A DNA stretch of 64,000 nt, from the NCBI GenBank assembly GCA_024346835.1, contig AP024867.1:930001-994000 (forward strand), read 5' to 3'. The stretch's first letter is position 1. Every line of letters begins with the position of its first letter. Below are positions 18,482-25,322 of this stretch, in pieces. Below the pieces are notes generated by a model that was not told where the DNA came from, made no database searches, and was given only the letters and a program-made list of their open reading frames with translations. Position numbers and translations under genes: made by a program. This stretch comes from Vibrio comitans. GTDB taxonomy: Bacteria; Pseudomonadota; Gammaproteobacteria; Enterobacterales; Vibrionaceae.

Positions 18482-20097
18482 TATGCTTCTCCTATTGAGC
18501 TGATGCTCATCTGCGAAGAGGCCAGTTGCAGAAGAATTTCGCTTTCAGTGTTCATTACAAATGATCGTCCATGAGATAAGTAATATTTGATAACGGCACT
18601 TAATCGATTTAGTGAGTCAATATCAAGGTCTCGCTCTGGTTGGTCGAGCACTACGATGGGCGTATCTTGTGCTAGTTGCGCGATTAGGGTGACCAGTTTT
18701 ATCCCTCCACGGCTCAGTTTGGTACCAATGTTAAATCCGACCTTGGTTTCTACTCCGTCAGCCAGTTCTGATATAACGCGATTAAGCCCTAGAGCATTCA
18801 TTAGTAGATTTGCTTCCTCTAGCCTTTGCTTATCGAATCCGCATATATTATCCATCAGTGAGCCAGAAACGAGGTGCGGGTGAACAGGAACAAAGCTCAC
18901 CTGGCTACGCCAGTTAAATTGGTCATTAACAAACGGGGATAAATTCCAACGGAACTCTCCTGATTTAGCGGCTTCAAGCCCTGCGAAAACAGCGCAAGCA
19001 TGACTTGCTATATCTTCATCCTCATTGTGTAAAATCAGTGCTTCACCTTGGTTGAGGGTGAGAGAATAACCCCACCGTTGCTGGAAACGAGTGAAGACAA
19101 CATCATTAGCGGTCACTGCCTGTAAAGACGAGAACTCTGGAGCTGAGTTTCGCTTGCTATCGAGTTGCGCGAGCAGCTCAGACACAGATTCATTGGCGAC
19201 TAAAAAGGAGCTGTAACGAAGGCGAAGACCCATCAATGCACTTAATGGTGCGACAGCTCGACCTGACAAAATAGAGCAGGCCGCTAAACCACCTGTAGTT
19301 AAGTCCCCTGCTAATACGCTTAGACTACCAATGAGCACAACGGCAACGGAAGTCCCCATAGCTGCAATCTGAATCAGTTCTTGCGCTACCGCGACCTTAC
19401 GTTCAGATTCCGCCACAGATAGGTATCGGTTTTCATTGAGATGGCGGAAATAACGGTAAGTCTTTGACTCGAGCGCCTGCTTTTTGACGCCATCAAAGAA
19501 AGAAAACACCAAAATCAGGAAGTTCATTCGGCTTTGCTCAGAATAGGCCGCAACTTTAGCGTGAGTGCTGGATTTTTGAGTGAATAACCAAACAAAAGCA
19601 AAGGTAATTGCCCACACCACAATTGGTATGAAGACCAAAGCGCCACCGACATAACTAATTAAAGCCAAGAATATGATGGCAAAGGGAACATCAATAAGCC
19701 CGCTAATAAATCCGCCAGAATAAAAGTCTTTAATTAAGCCTATTCCTTTGAGGCTCTCTTGAAGCGTACCTGGCTTTAAACGATTAATCTGAGTAGTGCT
19801 TGCTCGATTAAGATGATCAACAATAAGGTTATACGTGGAGTGCTCGGTGTTTACTGCCGCAGCACCTAGCATCCAAGTTCGGACATAGCGCAAAAATGCA
19901 TCAAGGCTAATGGCTATCGCAGCTCCTGCAATCAGTAGAAATGCCGTGCCATAGGCTTGATTGGGTAAGATTCGGTCGTAAATTTGCAATATCACCAGCG
20001 GGATGGCGAGTGATAGTAAATTAATTAAGAGAGAAGACGGCAAAACCCGCAGTATCGTTGTCCTTTTCGATAATTGAGTAGTCAGTGCATTGCTCAT
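18481..20097 (-). CDS. Degenerate ABC transporter partner subunit (no Walker A)
   Basis: 538 residues: six-helix transmembrane domain (about 15-290) and a C-terminal ATPase-like domain (about 325-530), with no N-terminal C39-like domain. Where Walker A should lie the sequence is LILHNEDEDIASH (about 354-366), with no Gly-x-Gly-Lys. The signature is retained as LSRGG (461-465). Walker B reads VVLDQP, with Gln486 instead of Glu, and the H-loop reads NTESE with no His. It therefore should not hydrolyse ATP itself but can supply a signature loop to the subunit encoded next. It is the first gene of the secretion operon, and its stop overlaps the following ATG. The reading frame is intact and the membrane domain is well formed, which argues against simple decay. 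Confidence 0.9.
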   Translation of the reverse strand: MSNALTTQLSKRTTILRVLPSSLLINLLSLAIPLVILQIYDRILPNQAYGTAFLLIAGAAIAISLDAFLRYVRTWMLGAAAVNTEHSTYNLIVDHLNRASTTQINRLKPGTLQESLKGIGLIKDFYSGGFISGLIDVPFAIIFLALISYVGGALVFIPIVVWAITFAFVWLFTQKSSTHAKVAAYSEQSRMNFLILVFSFFDGVKKQALESKTYRYFRHLNENRYLSVAESERKVAVAQELIQIAAMGTSVAVVLIGSLSVLAGDLTTGGLAACSILSGRAVAPLSALMGLRLRYSSFLVANESVSELLAQLDSKRNSAPEFSSLQAVTANDVVFTRFQQRWGYSLTLNQGEALILHNEDEDIASHACAVFAGLEAAKSGEFRWNLSPFVNDQFNWRSQVSFVPVHPHLVSGSLMDNICGFDKQRLEEANLLMNALGLNRVISELADGVETKVGFNIGTKLSRGGIKLVTLIAQLAQDTPIVVLDQPERDLDIDSLNRLSAVIKYYLSHGRSFVMNTESEILLQLASSQMSISSIGEA

Positions 20098-20391
20098 TGT
20101 GTATTTACCATCTCCTTGGTAGGTTTTTTACAAAACCCTTGAAATCAACTTAATAACTGTAATAGGTGATTGTAGATCTTTCCATAAGTGTTTGTTTCAA
20201 TGGTCATTTAGATTACAAATATGAAGGATTATGCATTGAGCCTTGATGATGGAGCGCAATTGCTGAGTTTCTCAACTTGGTTTTTCATTTTTTTTGGTTC
20301 GAAAGAGTATGTTATTCTTGGGCGCTAAAGTGGATGGAATGAAAGGTATTACTTTCATTTGGTCTTGACCCCAATCAATGGAAACCTGGAA

Positions 20392-20991
20392 ATGCCCGTG
20401 ACTGCCCTCAAAGAATTCTTCTCAACCTTTACTCAATTGACTCCACAGCTTTGGAATAAGCTATACAAGGATATCGTTGAGTTTCGTCAGTTGTTTAACC
20501 TGCCAATCAGTACTGGCATTGAAAGCGATAAGCTATGCCATCTGCACTCAAATTTAATGATTGAAGAATTGACCGAACTTGCACGAGCAACCAACAAAGA
20601 AGATCAAGCAGACGCGATTACCGACACCGTGTACGTTGCAGTAGGCCGAGCAGTGCATGCTGGTCACGAAGCGTTAAATGACACGACAATTGCCCGCCAA
20701 GTAGACGTACTTTTGAATGTGGCAAAAACTTTAGAAATTCCCTTCGAACAATGCTGGGACGCAGTGCACGCGAGCAATATGAGTAAAGCAGCCCTCGACG
20801 AACAGCAGGCGAAAGAAACCGTTGAAGTCTATGCTGCTAAAGGCGTGAGCGCTGATTACAAACTGAAGAATGATAAATACATTGTATTCTGCAATCAGGA
20901 TTCGGTAGCGACTGACGGCGTGATGATTAAGGAAGGGAAGATCCTTAAGAACAAATATTATGAAGCGGTTGATTTAAGCTTTGTGGGGTAG
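20392..20991 (+). CDS. MazG-like nucleotide pyrophosphohydrolase family protein
   Basis: 199 residues from the ATG at 20392; a TTG at 20359 would add 11 residues, and neither start has a strong ribosome site. The MazG/PRA-PH metal-binding signature is visible: EELTELA followed by DAITDTVYVAVG (an ExxE helix, then DxxxD). Members of this all-alpha superfamily hydrolyse nucleoside triphosphates to monophosphate and pyrophosphate, or a related phosphoribosyl substrate; the substrate cannot be read from the sequence. A C-terminal extension (about 150-199, NDKYIVFCNQDSVATDG) lies beyond the helical core. The gene diverges from the secretion operon and is followed by hairpin repeats. It is probably a house-cleaning enzyme. 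Confidence 0.8.
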   Translation: MPVTALKEFFSTFTQLTPQLWNKLYKDIVEFRQLFNLPISTGIESDKLCHLHSNLMIEELTELARATNKEDQADAITDTVYVAVGRAVHAGHEALNDTTIARQVDVLLNVAKTLEIPFEQCWDAVHASNMSKAALDEQQAKETVEVYAAKGVSADYKLKNDKYIVFCNQDSVATDGVMIKEGKILKNKYYEAVDLSFVG

Positions 20992-21007
20992 GGGAAAGTT
21001 GTGCGTC

Positions 21008-21049
21008 CCAAGATGCTGGATAAAGACTGTGTGTTTTCCAGCATAACGG
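21008..21049 (+). repeat. Partial palindromic repeat unit (second hairpin only)
   Basis: ATGCTGGA ... TCCAGCAT with a variant inner arm, ending in ATAACGG instead of ATGACG. It matches the second half of the repeat family and lies directly after the MazG-like gene. Confidence 0.7.
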
Positions 21050-21074
21050 CTTAGAGCGCAAGGCTTTACCAAAA

Positions 21075-21171
21075 CGTCATCCTGACGAAAGTCAGGATCT
21101 TAGATACGAAAAGGCTGAGTATTGTACGCTCCAAGATACTGGATAGTTACTTCGTAACTTCCAGTATGACG
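21075..21171 (+). repeat. Two-hairpin palindromic repeat, full unit (97 bp)
   Basis: Begins CGTCAT and ends ATGACG, so its ends are inverted repeats. Hairpin 1 is TCCTGAC-gaaa-GTCAGGA followed by TCTTAG. Hairpin 2 is ATACTGGA, inner stem AGTTAC-ttc-GTAACT, then TCCAGTAT. This inner stem differs from most copies on both arms in a compensating way, which supports a selected or recently copied fold. Confidence 0.88.
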
Positions 21172-21228
21172 TGGGTTTGGGTTTGATGTTTAGCTAAGTT
21201 GAACTCCAACTATAGAAGCCCAAAGTAA

Positions 21229-21325
21229 CGTCATCCTGACGAAAGTCAGGATCTTAGATATGAAAAGGTTGAGTATTGTGTGTTCCAAGATACTGGATAA
21301 CTACTGCGTAGTTTCCAGTATGACG
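21229..21325 (+). repeat. Two-hairpin palindromic repeat, full unit (97 bp)
   Basis: Same architecture and orientation as the unit at 21075. Hairpin 1 has the gaaa loop; hairpin 2 has the inner stem AACTAC-tgc-GTAGTT. It lies 121 bp before the start of a GIY-YIG gene. Confidence 0.88.
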
Positions 21326-21446
21326 TGAATAGAAGCATTACAAAAGCATGCACTCTTTCGACCTCATACGAAGAACAGACCTCATATTAATCTCGGCCTA
21401 CCTTTTCCACCTAACCTCAATGAAACTATCCATTTGAGGGAATCAC

Positions 21447-21731
21447 GTGAAAACTCCCTGTGTCTATATTCTTAGCTCTATAAACCGCAAGGTTCTGTAC
21501 ATTGGCGTTACAAGCAACCTCAAAGGCAGAGTGTGGCAACACAAAAGTCATTATTTCCCTAGTTTTACCTCTCGCTACCACGTCACTCGCTTGGTCTACT
21601 TTGAAGTCCACGATGATATGGAGCATGCTATCGAAAAGGAAAAGAGACTTAAGTTTTGGCGACGCGCCTGGAAGGATGCTTTGATTGATGAGATGAATCC
21701 CAAATGGAATGATCTTTATGAGACGTTGTGA
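21447..21731 (+). CDS. Small GIY-YIG endonuclease-like protein flanked by palindromic repeats
   Basis: 94 residues from a GTG start with TGAGGG 6 bp upstream. Single-domain GIY-YIG fold: VYI (6-8) and YIG (18-20) with the two Tyr, catalytic-type Arg28 in GRVWQHK, Glu63/Glu65 in the AIEKEKRLK helix, and a closing NPKWNDLY motif. It resembles the stand-alone UPF0213/YhbQ group, whose physiological role is poorly known. Two full repeat units lie upstream (21075, 21229) and one full plus one partial downstream (21760, 21885), all in the gene's orientation. All expected active-site residues are present, so it should be nuclease-competent. A role in copying or trimming the repeats is inference. Confidence 0.88.
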   Translation: MKTPCVYILSSINRKVLYIGVTSNLKGRVWQHKSHYFPSFTSRYHVTRLVYFEVHDDMEHAIEKEKRLKFWRRAWKDALIDEMNPKWNDLYETL

Positions 21732-21759
21732 GCAATTGTAACGCAGAACTTCGCCAAGT

Positions 21760-21858
21760 CGTCATCCTGAACTTGATTCAGGATCTTGGGTGTGGAAAGT
21801 TTGAGGATTGTATGTCTCTCAGATACGGGATAACTACTTTGTAGTTTCCAGTCTGACG
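21760..21858 (+). repeat. Two-hairpin palindromic repeat, full unit (99 bp)
   Basis: Begins CGTCATCCTGA with the acttgatt-type loop in hairpin 1. Hairpin 2 has some decayed pairs (ATACGGGA against TCCAGTCT) and ends CTGACG. It begins 29 bp after the GIY-YIG stop. Confidence 0.85.
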
Positions 21859-21884
21859 ACTTAAAGTGCCGGGTTACTCCAAAA

Positions 21885-21955
21885 CGTCATCCTGACGAAA
21901 GTCAGGAGCTTAGATACGAAAAGCCTACGTATTATACGTATCTAAAATACTAGAC
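21885..21955 (+). repeat. Partial palindromic repeat unit
   Basis: CGTCATCCTGAC-gaaa-GTCAGGA is intact. The second half is eroded: ATACTAG is present but no returning arm is seen. It lies between the GIY-YIG gene and the convergent VirK/YbjX gene. Confidence 0.75.
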
Positions 21956-21962
21956 CCCACAC

Positions 21963-22904
21963 TCACAACTCAACCGTAGTACTCTTCATCCCTTGAACTT
22001 TCTCATTCAACTCTACTTCCATCTCATCTAACCAAGCATATCGTTTTGTATACAAACGACGCTTGTTCTTCTTCAAAGTGGAAGGGTCTTTACGTTCTGG
22101 GAAAGCAGGAATGTTATATCGATACTTGTCACTTCGTTCAGCGCCATATTCTGCCCATAGCTCATCATAATCAAAGGTTACGGCCTTATTCTTCGAGCCT
22201 TTATAACGAAGTGCTTGATAGATGTGACCTTTATTAGACACTCCAACAAACTTGGTCACCCCTAGCGATTTCCCAAACATCAACGCTAGTTCTACCATCA
22301 TTGCTTTAGGACGTAGTCCATGGAATGAGCGAGTTAAAGTTTTGATGACTTGATTGCGATCTTCTACTTGCTCACTTGGGCCTTTTAATGCGCCGATATG
22401 CATTGTCAAAGCAGGGCTGGTGGAGAGGTTGAAGGTAATTGAGTAGATCGTTTGACCAAGGTCGTTGATTAGACGAAGACCCAGAGAACCCTCACGCATT
22501 TCGCCGTCGAAAATGATTAACGTAAATTCGTTACCCTTTGAGTCTTCGAGCTTAGTTAGCGGCAAGCCACCTTCACTAAAAGCCTGCTTGATGGAGCTAT
22601 CTAAAGTTGAATTGAGCAAATTAAAGTGCTGCTCAATAAGCCTCATTCGCTCGCTTGCTGGTATATCAACAAACAGGTAAGGCTTGAGGGCTTTTTCTAG
22701 AAGACGTGGTTTCTGTTCAACAGCGTTACGAAATAACTCATTACTGGTAAGCGAAGCGATCTGTGTAAAAGTAGAGTGATAGACTTTACTCAATACGTAA
22801 AAACGAGCCTTCAACCAGACACTCTTGAGAGTTTTATCGGTCGAGTAATGCAATTGCGATAACTCTAACTCAGGTATTGTGCTGTCTAGCTCGTTGGAAA
22901 TCAT
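21963..22904 (-). CDS. VirK/YbjX family protein (DUF535)
   Basis: 313 residues, the usual family length. Family hallmarks visible: FHGLRPKAMMVELAL in the middle, then a GVTKFVGVSNKGHIY stretch, a YDELWAEYGA segment and a basic C-terminal region (KKNKRRLYTKRYAW). No signal peptide or membrane helix. Family members (VirK of Shigella, YbjX and SomA of Salmonella) have been linked to envelope stress, antimicrobial peptide resistance and virulence, but no biochemical activity is established. It lies 84 bp downstream of three lipoprotein genes on the same strand, so it may share their transcript. Confidence 0.85.
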   Translation of the reverse strand: MISNELDSTIPELELSQLHYSTDKTLKSVWLKARFYVLSKVYHSTFTQIASLTSNELFRNAVEQKPRLLEKALKPYLFVDIPASERMRLIEQHFNLLNSTLDSSIKQAFSEGGLPLTKLEDSKGNEFTLIIFDGEMREGSLGLRLINDLGQTIYSITFNLSTSPALTMHIGALKGPSEQVEDRNQVIKTLTRSFHGLRPKAMMVELALMFGKSLGVTKFVGVSNKGHIYQALRYKGSKNKAVTFDYDELWAEYGAERSDKYRYNIPAFPERKDPSTLKKNKRRLYTKRYAWLDEMEVELNEKVQGMKSTTVEL

Positions 22905-22988
22905 AAAGTCTATCCTTACTTTAGTGCGATGGAATCAAGGTGTGCCTATGCGAAATAGTGAGAGAAATCCCTCGGTGCTTAGGCAAAG

Positions 22989-23294
22989 TTATTTCGAGCA
23001 AAGCGCCTTCATACGAATGATGTTGGTCCAATGTAGAAAGCCGTGATCAGTCACATACTCGACGTTCACCATTGATGCGCCAGTTGGGCATTGCTGCATC
23101 ATTTGGGCGTATGCGTCATCCACATAATCTGTATCAAACGCAAAGCCCATCACTACAGTTTGAGATGTCTCCACCTCGACCGTTTGTGGGTTGTTCAAAT
23201 GAACGCTAGGGTCATTACTCACCTGCGACATATGAACGCTACTACTACAAGCAGCTAAAAAGAACGGTAATAGAAGAATCAGCTTTTTCATCAT
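22989..23294 (-). CDS. Small lipoprotein, third of a related tandem trio
   Basis: 101 residues. Basic N-terminus, hydrophobic core and lipobox LAAC with Cys16, followed by SSS, so a lipid-anchored protein. Like its two upstream neighbours it has an acidic helix ending in a Gln-Cys pair (DDAYAQMMQQCPTG) and a second Cys close to the C-terminus (ALCSK), which suggests a conserved disulfide. The start overlaps the stop of the preceding gene by one base. I do not recognise a function. Confidence 0.75.
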   Translation of the reverse strand: MMKKLILLLPFFLAACSSSVHMSQVSNDPSVHLNNPQTVEVETSQTVVMGFAFDTDYVDDAYAQMMQQCPTGASMVNVEYVTDHGFLHWTNIIRMKALCSK

Positions 23295-23599
23295 TACGCC
23301 TTATTGCAGTAACCAGTTGCGATGATTTCACGCTTGAAGAACAGTACATAACCTGTGGTCTGGTGCTTGGTCATTACGCCTTCAATTTTTCCGTCAGTAC
23401 ATTGCTGCTTAAGGTCGGTAACGGCTTCATCAACGATATCGTTGTTAAAGTTGATACCAATGAAGTTCCAGTCAGATGCAGAAGCGGTAACCGCCTGATC
23501 ACGCTCAGCGGGTACAGAAGTAAGAGAAACTGTATTTAGACCTACGCAGCCCGAAAGTGATGCAGCCGCAATGGCCAGTAAAATTGTTTTCTTGAACAT
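23294..23599 (-). CDS. Small lipoprotein, second of a related tandem trio
   Basis: 101 residues with lipobox LSGC (Cys18). The mature part contains DIVDEAVTDLKQQC followed by a Gly-containing loop, and ends ATGYCNKA. This is the same Gln-Cys plus C-terminal Gly-Tyr-Cys arrangement as the first gene of the trio. It sits 11 bp after that gene and is coupled to the third by a one-base overlap. The three are probably diverged tandem duplicates acting together in the envelope; the function is unknown. Confidence 0.75.
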   Translation of the reverse strand: MFKKTILLAIAAASLSGCVGLNTVSLTSVPAERDQAVTASASDWNFIGINFNNDIVDEAVTDLKQQCTDGKIEGVMTKHQTTGYVLFFKREIIATGYCNKA

Positions 23600-23610
23600 G
23601 GTATGAATTC

Positions 23611-24036
23611 CTACTTGATACAGTAACCGTCAACTCGAACCACCTCGCCACTGATAGTGCCGAAATTAGTTGATTCGCGAACAGACGTTAGGCCGGTAAG
23701 GTTGTGGCTTGGACATTGAGCATCAACTTGCCGCATGATTTGGTCAGCATATGCGTCGTTGTACACAGGGTTCCCGGTCGTCGGCCCCATGTTCATCAAT
23801 GCAAGAACAGTCGCAACAATCTCCATATTTTCTGAAGCGCGCTCACTAGTAGCCACTTCAGAACCAATGCGCGCTGTTTCTGCAGCATCAAAACCAAACT
23901 CGTTCACCTTGATGCTAATCGGTGTTAATTCACCTTGCGTCTGGTCGATATCACTGAGTTGTACATGGTGCAATTGTGAGCAAGCGCTAAGAGAAGCAAC
24001 GCCTATACCCAACAATGCGAGTTTTAAAACTTTCAT
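23611..24036 (-). CDS. Small lipoprotein, first of a related tandem trio
   Basis: 141 residues from the ATG at 24036. An upstream in-frame start at 24105 would put 23 residues before a good signal peptide, so the later start is preferred. Lipobox LSAC with Cys19. The mature part is longer than its neighbours, with an extra helical stretch (about 60-85), then QVDAQCPSHNLTG and a final VDGYCIK, which match the paired cysteines of the two downstream paralogs. First gene of the operon; the hairpin-repeat array begins about 155 bp upstream. Confidence 0.75.
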   Translation of the reverse strand: MKVLKLALLGIGVASLSACSQLHHVQLSDIDQTQGELTPISIKVNEFGFDAAETARIGSEVATSERASENMEIVATVLALMNMGPTTGNPVYNDAYADQIMRQVDAQCPSHNLTGLTSVRESTNFGTISGEVVRVDGYCIK

Positions 24037-24192
24037 CGAACGTTTCCTATTTGTGCGCAAAAGTGGCGCGCATAGTAAATGGATGTTGATAGCGATGGAA
24101 TGCAATACGTGGCAATAAATGTAACCATCTATTTGTATGATGAATAGTGTTCATATCGGTAAGTAATTGTTCGTTTTTGGAAAAGGGGGCAA

Positions 24193-24290
24193 TGTCATCC
24201 TGAACTTGATTCAGGATCTTGGGTGCGCCAGGGTTATGCATTGTGCGAGCCAAGATACTGGATAACTACTGAGTAGTTTCCAGCATGACG
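24193..24290 (+). repeat. Tandem array of palindromic repeats, unit 1
   Basis: First of five units at a regular spacing of 122-123 bp (starts 24193, 24316, 24439, 24561, 24684). Two hairpins, with TGTCATCCTGAA at the left and CCAGCATGACG at the right; a 25-bp spacer (acttggtgtagagggttgta...) follows and is itself conserved between units. Confidence 0.9.
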
Positions 24291-24315
24291 ACTTGGTGTA
24301 GAGGGTTGTATTAAA

Positions 24316-24413
24316 CGTCATCCTGAACTTGGTTCAGGATCTTAGGTGCGCCAGGGTTGTGCATTGTGCACTCCAAGATGCTGGATAACTACTGCGTAGT
24401 TTCCAGCATGACG
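24316..24413 (+). repeat. Tandem array of palindromic repeats, unit 2
   Basis: 98 bp, CGTCAT to ATGACG. Hairpin 2 is fully paired (ATGCTGGA with TCCAGCAT, inner AACTAC-tgc-GTAGTT). Followed by the conserved spacer. Confidence 0.9.
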
Positions 24414-24438
24414 ACTTTGTGTAGAGCGCTGTGTTGAA

Positions 24439-24536
24439 TGTCATCCTGAACCTGATTCAGGATCTTAGGTACGTCAGGGTTATGCATTGTGCGCACCAAG
24501 ATACTGGATAACTAAGGTGTAGTTTCCAGCATGACG
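24439..24536 (+). repeat. Tandem array of palindromic repeats, unit 3
   Basis: 98 bp. The inner arm of hairpin 2 is altered (AACTAAGGTGTAGTT), keeping most pairs. Followed by the conserved spacer. Confidence 0.9.
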
Positions 24537-24560
24537 ACTTGGTGTAGAGGGTTGTATTGA

Positions 24561-24658
24561 AGTCATCCTGAACTTGGTTCAGAATCCTGGGTGCGACGGA
24601 GTTTAGCGTTGTACGTCCTAAGATATTGGATAACTACTGCGTAGTTTCCAGTATGACG
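24561..24658 (+). repeat. Tandem array of palindromic repeats, unit 4
   Basis: 98 bp, begins AGTCAT (first base decayed) and ends ATGACG. Hairpin 1 has one mismatch (AGAATCC for AGGATCT). Followed by the conserved spacer. Confidence 0.9.
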
Positions 24659-24683
24659 ACTTGGAGTAGAGGGTTGTATTGAA

Positions 24684-24714
24684 CGTCATCCTGAACTTGA
24701 TTCAGGATCTTAGG
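24684..24714 (+). repeat. Tandem array of palindromic repeats, unit 5 (first half)
   Basis: First hairpin only (CGTCATCCTGAA ... TTCAGGATCTTAGG). The array ends here, 141 bp before the start of the second GIY-YIG gene. Confidence 0.85.
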
Positions 24715-24855
24715 TACCACCGAGCATTAAGAATGACAAGCATACCAAAAAGTATGAGATTGCTAGAAATACCTCCAAACACATTGAGTCAAAATTAGGA
24801 TTTTTAGTTATCACTCTTAGCCTTAAAGTCCCAGAAAAAAGAAAAGGACTTCAAT

Positions 24856-25212
24856 GTGAAAACTCAACCTGCTCAGTCTGAATTCGAAGAAAATACAAAC
24901 CCAGTTCTAAAGCACATCTACTCTGTAACGCAGCAGTTCAGCGTCTACATACTCAGCTCAGTCAATGATGCTCTGTTATACATAGGTCAAACGGAGAATC
25001 TGCAATCAAAGGTTTGGTTACATAAAAAGAGAACAACTGATCATTTAGGACTCACAATCTTTGAGCAGAAATTGGTGTACGTAGAGCAATTCGACAACGT
25101 TATAGATGCGCGTACTCGGGAGCAGGAATTGACTATGTTGCCTGAGATTGATTTGAGGAAGCTGATCACGACCAACAATCCTAAATGGGATGACTTGTTT
25201 GAGTTTGTATGA
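24856..25212 (+). CDS. Diverged GIY-YIG-like protein beside a repeat array, catalytic Arg replaced
   Basis: 118 residues from a GTG start. It has a 25-residue N-terminal extension compared with the paralog at 21447. VYI (30-32) and YIG (42-44) are kept, and the C-terminal NPKWDDLF motif matches the paralog's NPKWNDLY. In the KVWLHKKR segment Lys52 stands where the catalytic Arg is expected, and Glu89/Glu91 remain in the REQEL helix. It may be nicking-deficient or only DNA-binding. Five repeat units in the same orientation lie directly upstream, none downstream. A hairpin at about 25253-25273 separates it from the convergent DHH gene. Whether it is expressed cannot be told. Confidence 0.8.
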   Translation: MKTQPAQSEFEENTNPVLKHIYSVTQQFSVYILSSVNDALLYIGQTENLQSKVWLHKKRTTDHLGLTIFEQKLVYVEQFDNVIDARTREQELTMLPEIDLRKLITTNNPKWDDLFEFV

Positions 25213-25251
25213 GGTGAGAAATGCAGTTGTATTTTGAACAGTAAATCAGAG

Positions 25252-25283
25252 CCCCCGAATGTATGTATCGGGGATCAGTTTTG
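25252..25283. terminator. Hairpin between convergent genes
   Basis: CCCCGA (25253-25258) pairs with TCGGGG (25268-25273) around a 9-base loop, followed on the plus strand by a weak T-rich stretch (atcagttttg). It sits between the GIY-YIG stop and the stop of the minus-strand DHH gene. Confidence 0.55.
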
Positions 25284-25322
25284 TTGAGCGATAACCAGAT
25301 TGTCGCCTTTGAGAAAGTAGGG

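Noticed and set aside
24193..24714. CRISPR array
   Set aside because: The unit is about 98 bp with hairpins and the 25-bp spacers are conserved between copies, unlike CRISPR spacers; no cas genes are near.
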